Origin: Himantopus leucocephalus | Lineage: Eukaryota > Chordata > Aves > Charadriiformes > Recurvirostridae | Reading direction: 5' to 3' | DNA: 64,000 nt | NCBI GenBank assembly: GCA_003993805.1 | Contig: RSEF01000012.1 | Coordinates: forward strand, 8,490,065-8,554,064 | The notes under the pieces: model-generated | The model's input: only the letters and a program-made list of their open reading frames with translations | Told to the model about the DNA's origin: nothing | Databases searched by the model: none | Made by a program: the position numbers and the translations under genes | Shown here: in pieces, positions 61,901 to 64,000 of the stretch | How positions within the stretch are numbered: the first letter of the stretch is position 1 | Layout of the letters: every line of letters starts with the position of its first letter

Positions 61901-64000
61901 GATATTCTAAAGTAATTTTTGTATTTTCTTGTCTTTTTGTGAGCTGTATTAGTTTTAAAATGAGATTTTTTTTTAAGTTGAGAAATACATATTTATACCT
62001 CAGTTAGCAATATGCTGTATACTGTATGGTTAGATGACCTAGAATGTGAGACTTAATGGAACATAGCTGGAGGTTATGGTTAAACTCAGTTTTATTATAG
62101 CCATTTTATACACTGTTAGGACGATTTAATTAGCTAATAAGCAAAGGAAGTTATTTCAACCCTCATCTGTTAAGAGGTTGAAAGAATCAGATGGTCCATA
62201 TGGCTGCATTTAAGCTTCCTGTTGTGTATTTTTTTTTCACAGTTCAGATATCTTCTTTGTATTAATCTGGGGGATCAAATAAGCCAGACATGCCTTAACT
62301 GGCACCAACAACAAAGACAAACGCCTTGTAGCTGTGAGACCTCATGAAAGCCAGACTTTGGTCTCTTTGACCTTTTTAATACCATTTACACGTCTACGGA
62401 GTCTATTAGTGACATTTTTCTTAAGGTGGAATTACTCACCTTTGAGCCTAGTATAAGCTGAGAACCAAAGATTAGATGTTTCATATAACACAAAGTAGAT
62501 GATATTTATAACATAGGTTTTATTGAATGTGTGTTGCTTACATAATATTTAAGTAAATAAACTATTGTAGAATATGCACGGTTCCTATTTCTTTTGGAAT
62601 TTTATTTCACTTAAGATAATCGCTAAAAATAACTTACTATATTGGATAAATAGCTCTATAAAGCAATCTTCCATTCAGGAAATTACTCATTACATGTAAT
62701 TTTCATGTTCAAGAAGAGGTTAAGGTCTATCTTATAACAATACAAATAGCGGGTGTACCACACAATCTGAATTCCAGCATATTTAGTAGTCTAAATAATC
62801 ACTATTCAACTATGTATTATACTATATTAAGTTACTAAAAAAAGTTGAACTGATACGTCTGTAGATTTGCTACATGAAGAGGAAGTTGGGTACCTTGACA
62901 TCTGTTCCCTGGAGGAACAAATAGTCTTTCAGTTAGTTTATAGCTTGGCACACTACTAAAATTCAGTTGTCTAACTTTTTGAATAAATATTTATGAAGGG
63001 TGCCTGCACAGTTTCATTGTGAATTAAGAAATATTGGCAGTTGAACTGGTGTAAATCTACAGAGGACCAGAGACAAACATTTCTTTTGATCTTTGTCTTG
63101 TAAAAATGACCAGAACCTGATAGCATAGTCTCATCTCATAGAGGCTGATCTGCTGAACACGTCCTGTAGGATGCTGAACATAATGCTTTTACTGAAAGGC
63201 GCAGTTACAGGTTCTGAGCATGTCACAGAATCTGGTCTCTACTTTGCAGTTTTTCAATAAGGTTTTTTGAATTGCTTTGTGGAAATACATTTCTTCTAAG
63301 GTAGTTGTGAAAATTTGTTTATTCCCTGGAAAATTTTGATGAACCATGAAATTTCAGTGTAGCACTGCAGCAAGCATGTTTTTTTTTACTGTCCCCTTAT
63401 AATATTTTAAAATGTTTTAGAAAAGTAAAGCAGCACATTTTGCCTTTCGTAGGCATGTATCCGTAAAACAGAAGCAGTAGGTTTTGCTGTACGATGATCT
63501 ACAGCTTTTCTTTAAAATCTGTGTAAACTAGTAGAAAAGACTGTGTTTATCTGTGTTTGGTAGTTAAAAAATCAACAATTCTTTTCTCTTCTGGCATTCT
63601 CTGTCTGACTTGAGAAGCTCTCGTGTTTGCAGCATATCTTCTCTTTGTATTAGGAACACGGATGATAGAAAAAGTCAAGCTGCGTGTATCCCACTCAGGT
63701 AGAAATAAAATAATGCTCCTGAGTTCTCTGTTACAATTTTGTATGTGAAAGGCATATCCTGTTACATCTATTGAACATTGTGCAGACGAATTTTGTTATC
63801 CAATCCTTGCCTGTTGTCTCATTTTTTAAGTTGTACTTTTGTTAACAAAACCATGGGAATCCTTGCTACCAGTGTTGAAGTACATTGACTGACGTGTCTT
63901 AGTGATCTCAAGGGTAATCCTTAATCGTAGCATCGTAATAATACAGGATGGAGGTCAAATGGAGTGATGACCTGCAATTTTTCAGCAGCAGAAGGCCAAT
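55949..64000. other. Intron without recognised genes; possible conserved segments
   Basis: No exon, RNA gene or transposon recognised. A stretch at about 62150-62460 has enhancer-like texture (CAACAACAAAGACAAACG, TCTCTTTGACCTTTTTAATA). Short A runs occur near 61746-61766. Open frames are at most 76 codons and have no recognisable motif. Confidence 0.45.

Larger units (their letters stand above)
26407..64000 (+). other. ERC2: ERC2 intron downstream of the exon (incomplete at 3' end)
   Basis: From the donor to the window edge I see no further ERC2 exon. The expected continuation (QEALLAAISEKDANIALLEL) does not appear. The intron is at least 37.5 kb. It contains CR1 fragments near 35.1 and 55.8 kb, a possible ancient retroposon tail near 37.6 kb and simple repeats. 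A second gene nested here cannot be excluded, but no ORF supports one. Confidence 0.82.

Noticed and set aside
1..64000. Search for bacterial-type systems, CRISPR arrays, phage, tRNA or rRNA genes and endogenous viral genes
   Set aside because: No regularly spaced repeats, no tRNA-like or rRNA-like sequence, and no long ORFs or paired LTRs recognised. The sequence is vertebrate intron throughout.

Overview
This window is vertebrate intronic DNA. It is AT-rich, and every ORF but one is a short chance run or lies in a decayed repeat. The only real coding sequence I can support is one internal exon at 26246-26406 on the + strand. It encodes about 54 residues of the C-terminal coiled coil of ERC2 (CAST/ELKS2), a presynaptic active-zone scaffold. 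I recognised it from motifs such as STQQSLAEKEAHLANLRIER. The rest of the window is two very large ERC2 introns, at least 26 kb upstream of the exon and at least 37.5 kb downstream, with no neighbouring ERC2 exon found.

The organism is most likely a bird, or at least a sauropsid. Every LINE I recognise is of the CR1 family and I see no mammalian SINEs. One CR1 copy (55618-55948) keeps the typical avian 3' end, with short TTCTA-type repeats. Bird rather than turtle or crocodile is inferred from the low density of young repeats.

Layout: 1-1170, an ancient + strand CR1 reverse-transcriptase fragment interrupted by a second, minus-strand CR1 piece. 1171-6635, unremarkable intron. 6636-8600, two more very old minus-strand CR1 remnants, one about 1.6 kb long. 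8600-25668, intron with three clusters of direct repeats at single-N positions (11.4, 17.0 and 22.4 kb) that look like assembly artefacts, a 100-N gap at 16.7 kb and a small GC-rich island at 22.53-22.68 kb. 25669-25790, a CR1 3' fragment. 26192-26412, the ERC2 exon with a strong donor and two in-frame candidate acceptors. 26413-64000, the downstream intron, with two more CR1 fragments, a possible L2/MIR-like tail, simple repeats and several stretches whose texture suggests conserved non-coding elements.

I found no bacterial-type system, CRISPR array, tRNA, rRNA or viral gene. The most interesting biology is the possible alternative in-frame 3' splice site, which would add 18 residues to ERC2. 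The most practical observation is the set of false tandem duplications at single-N joins.
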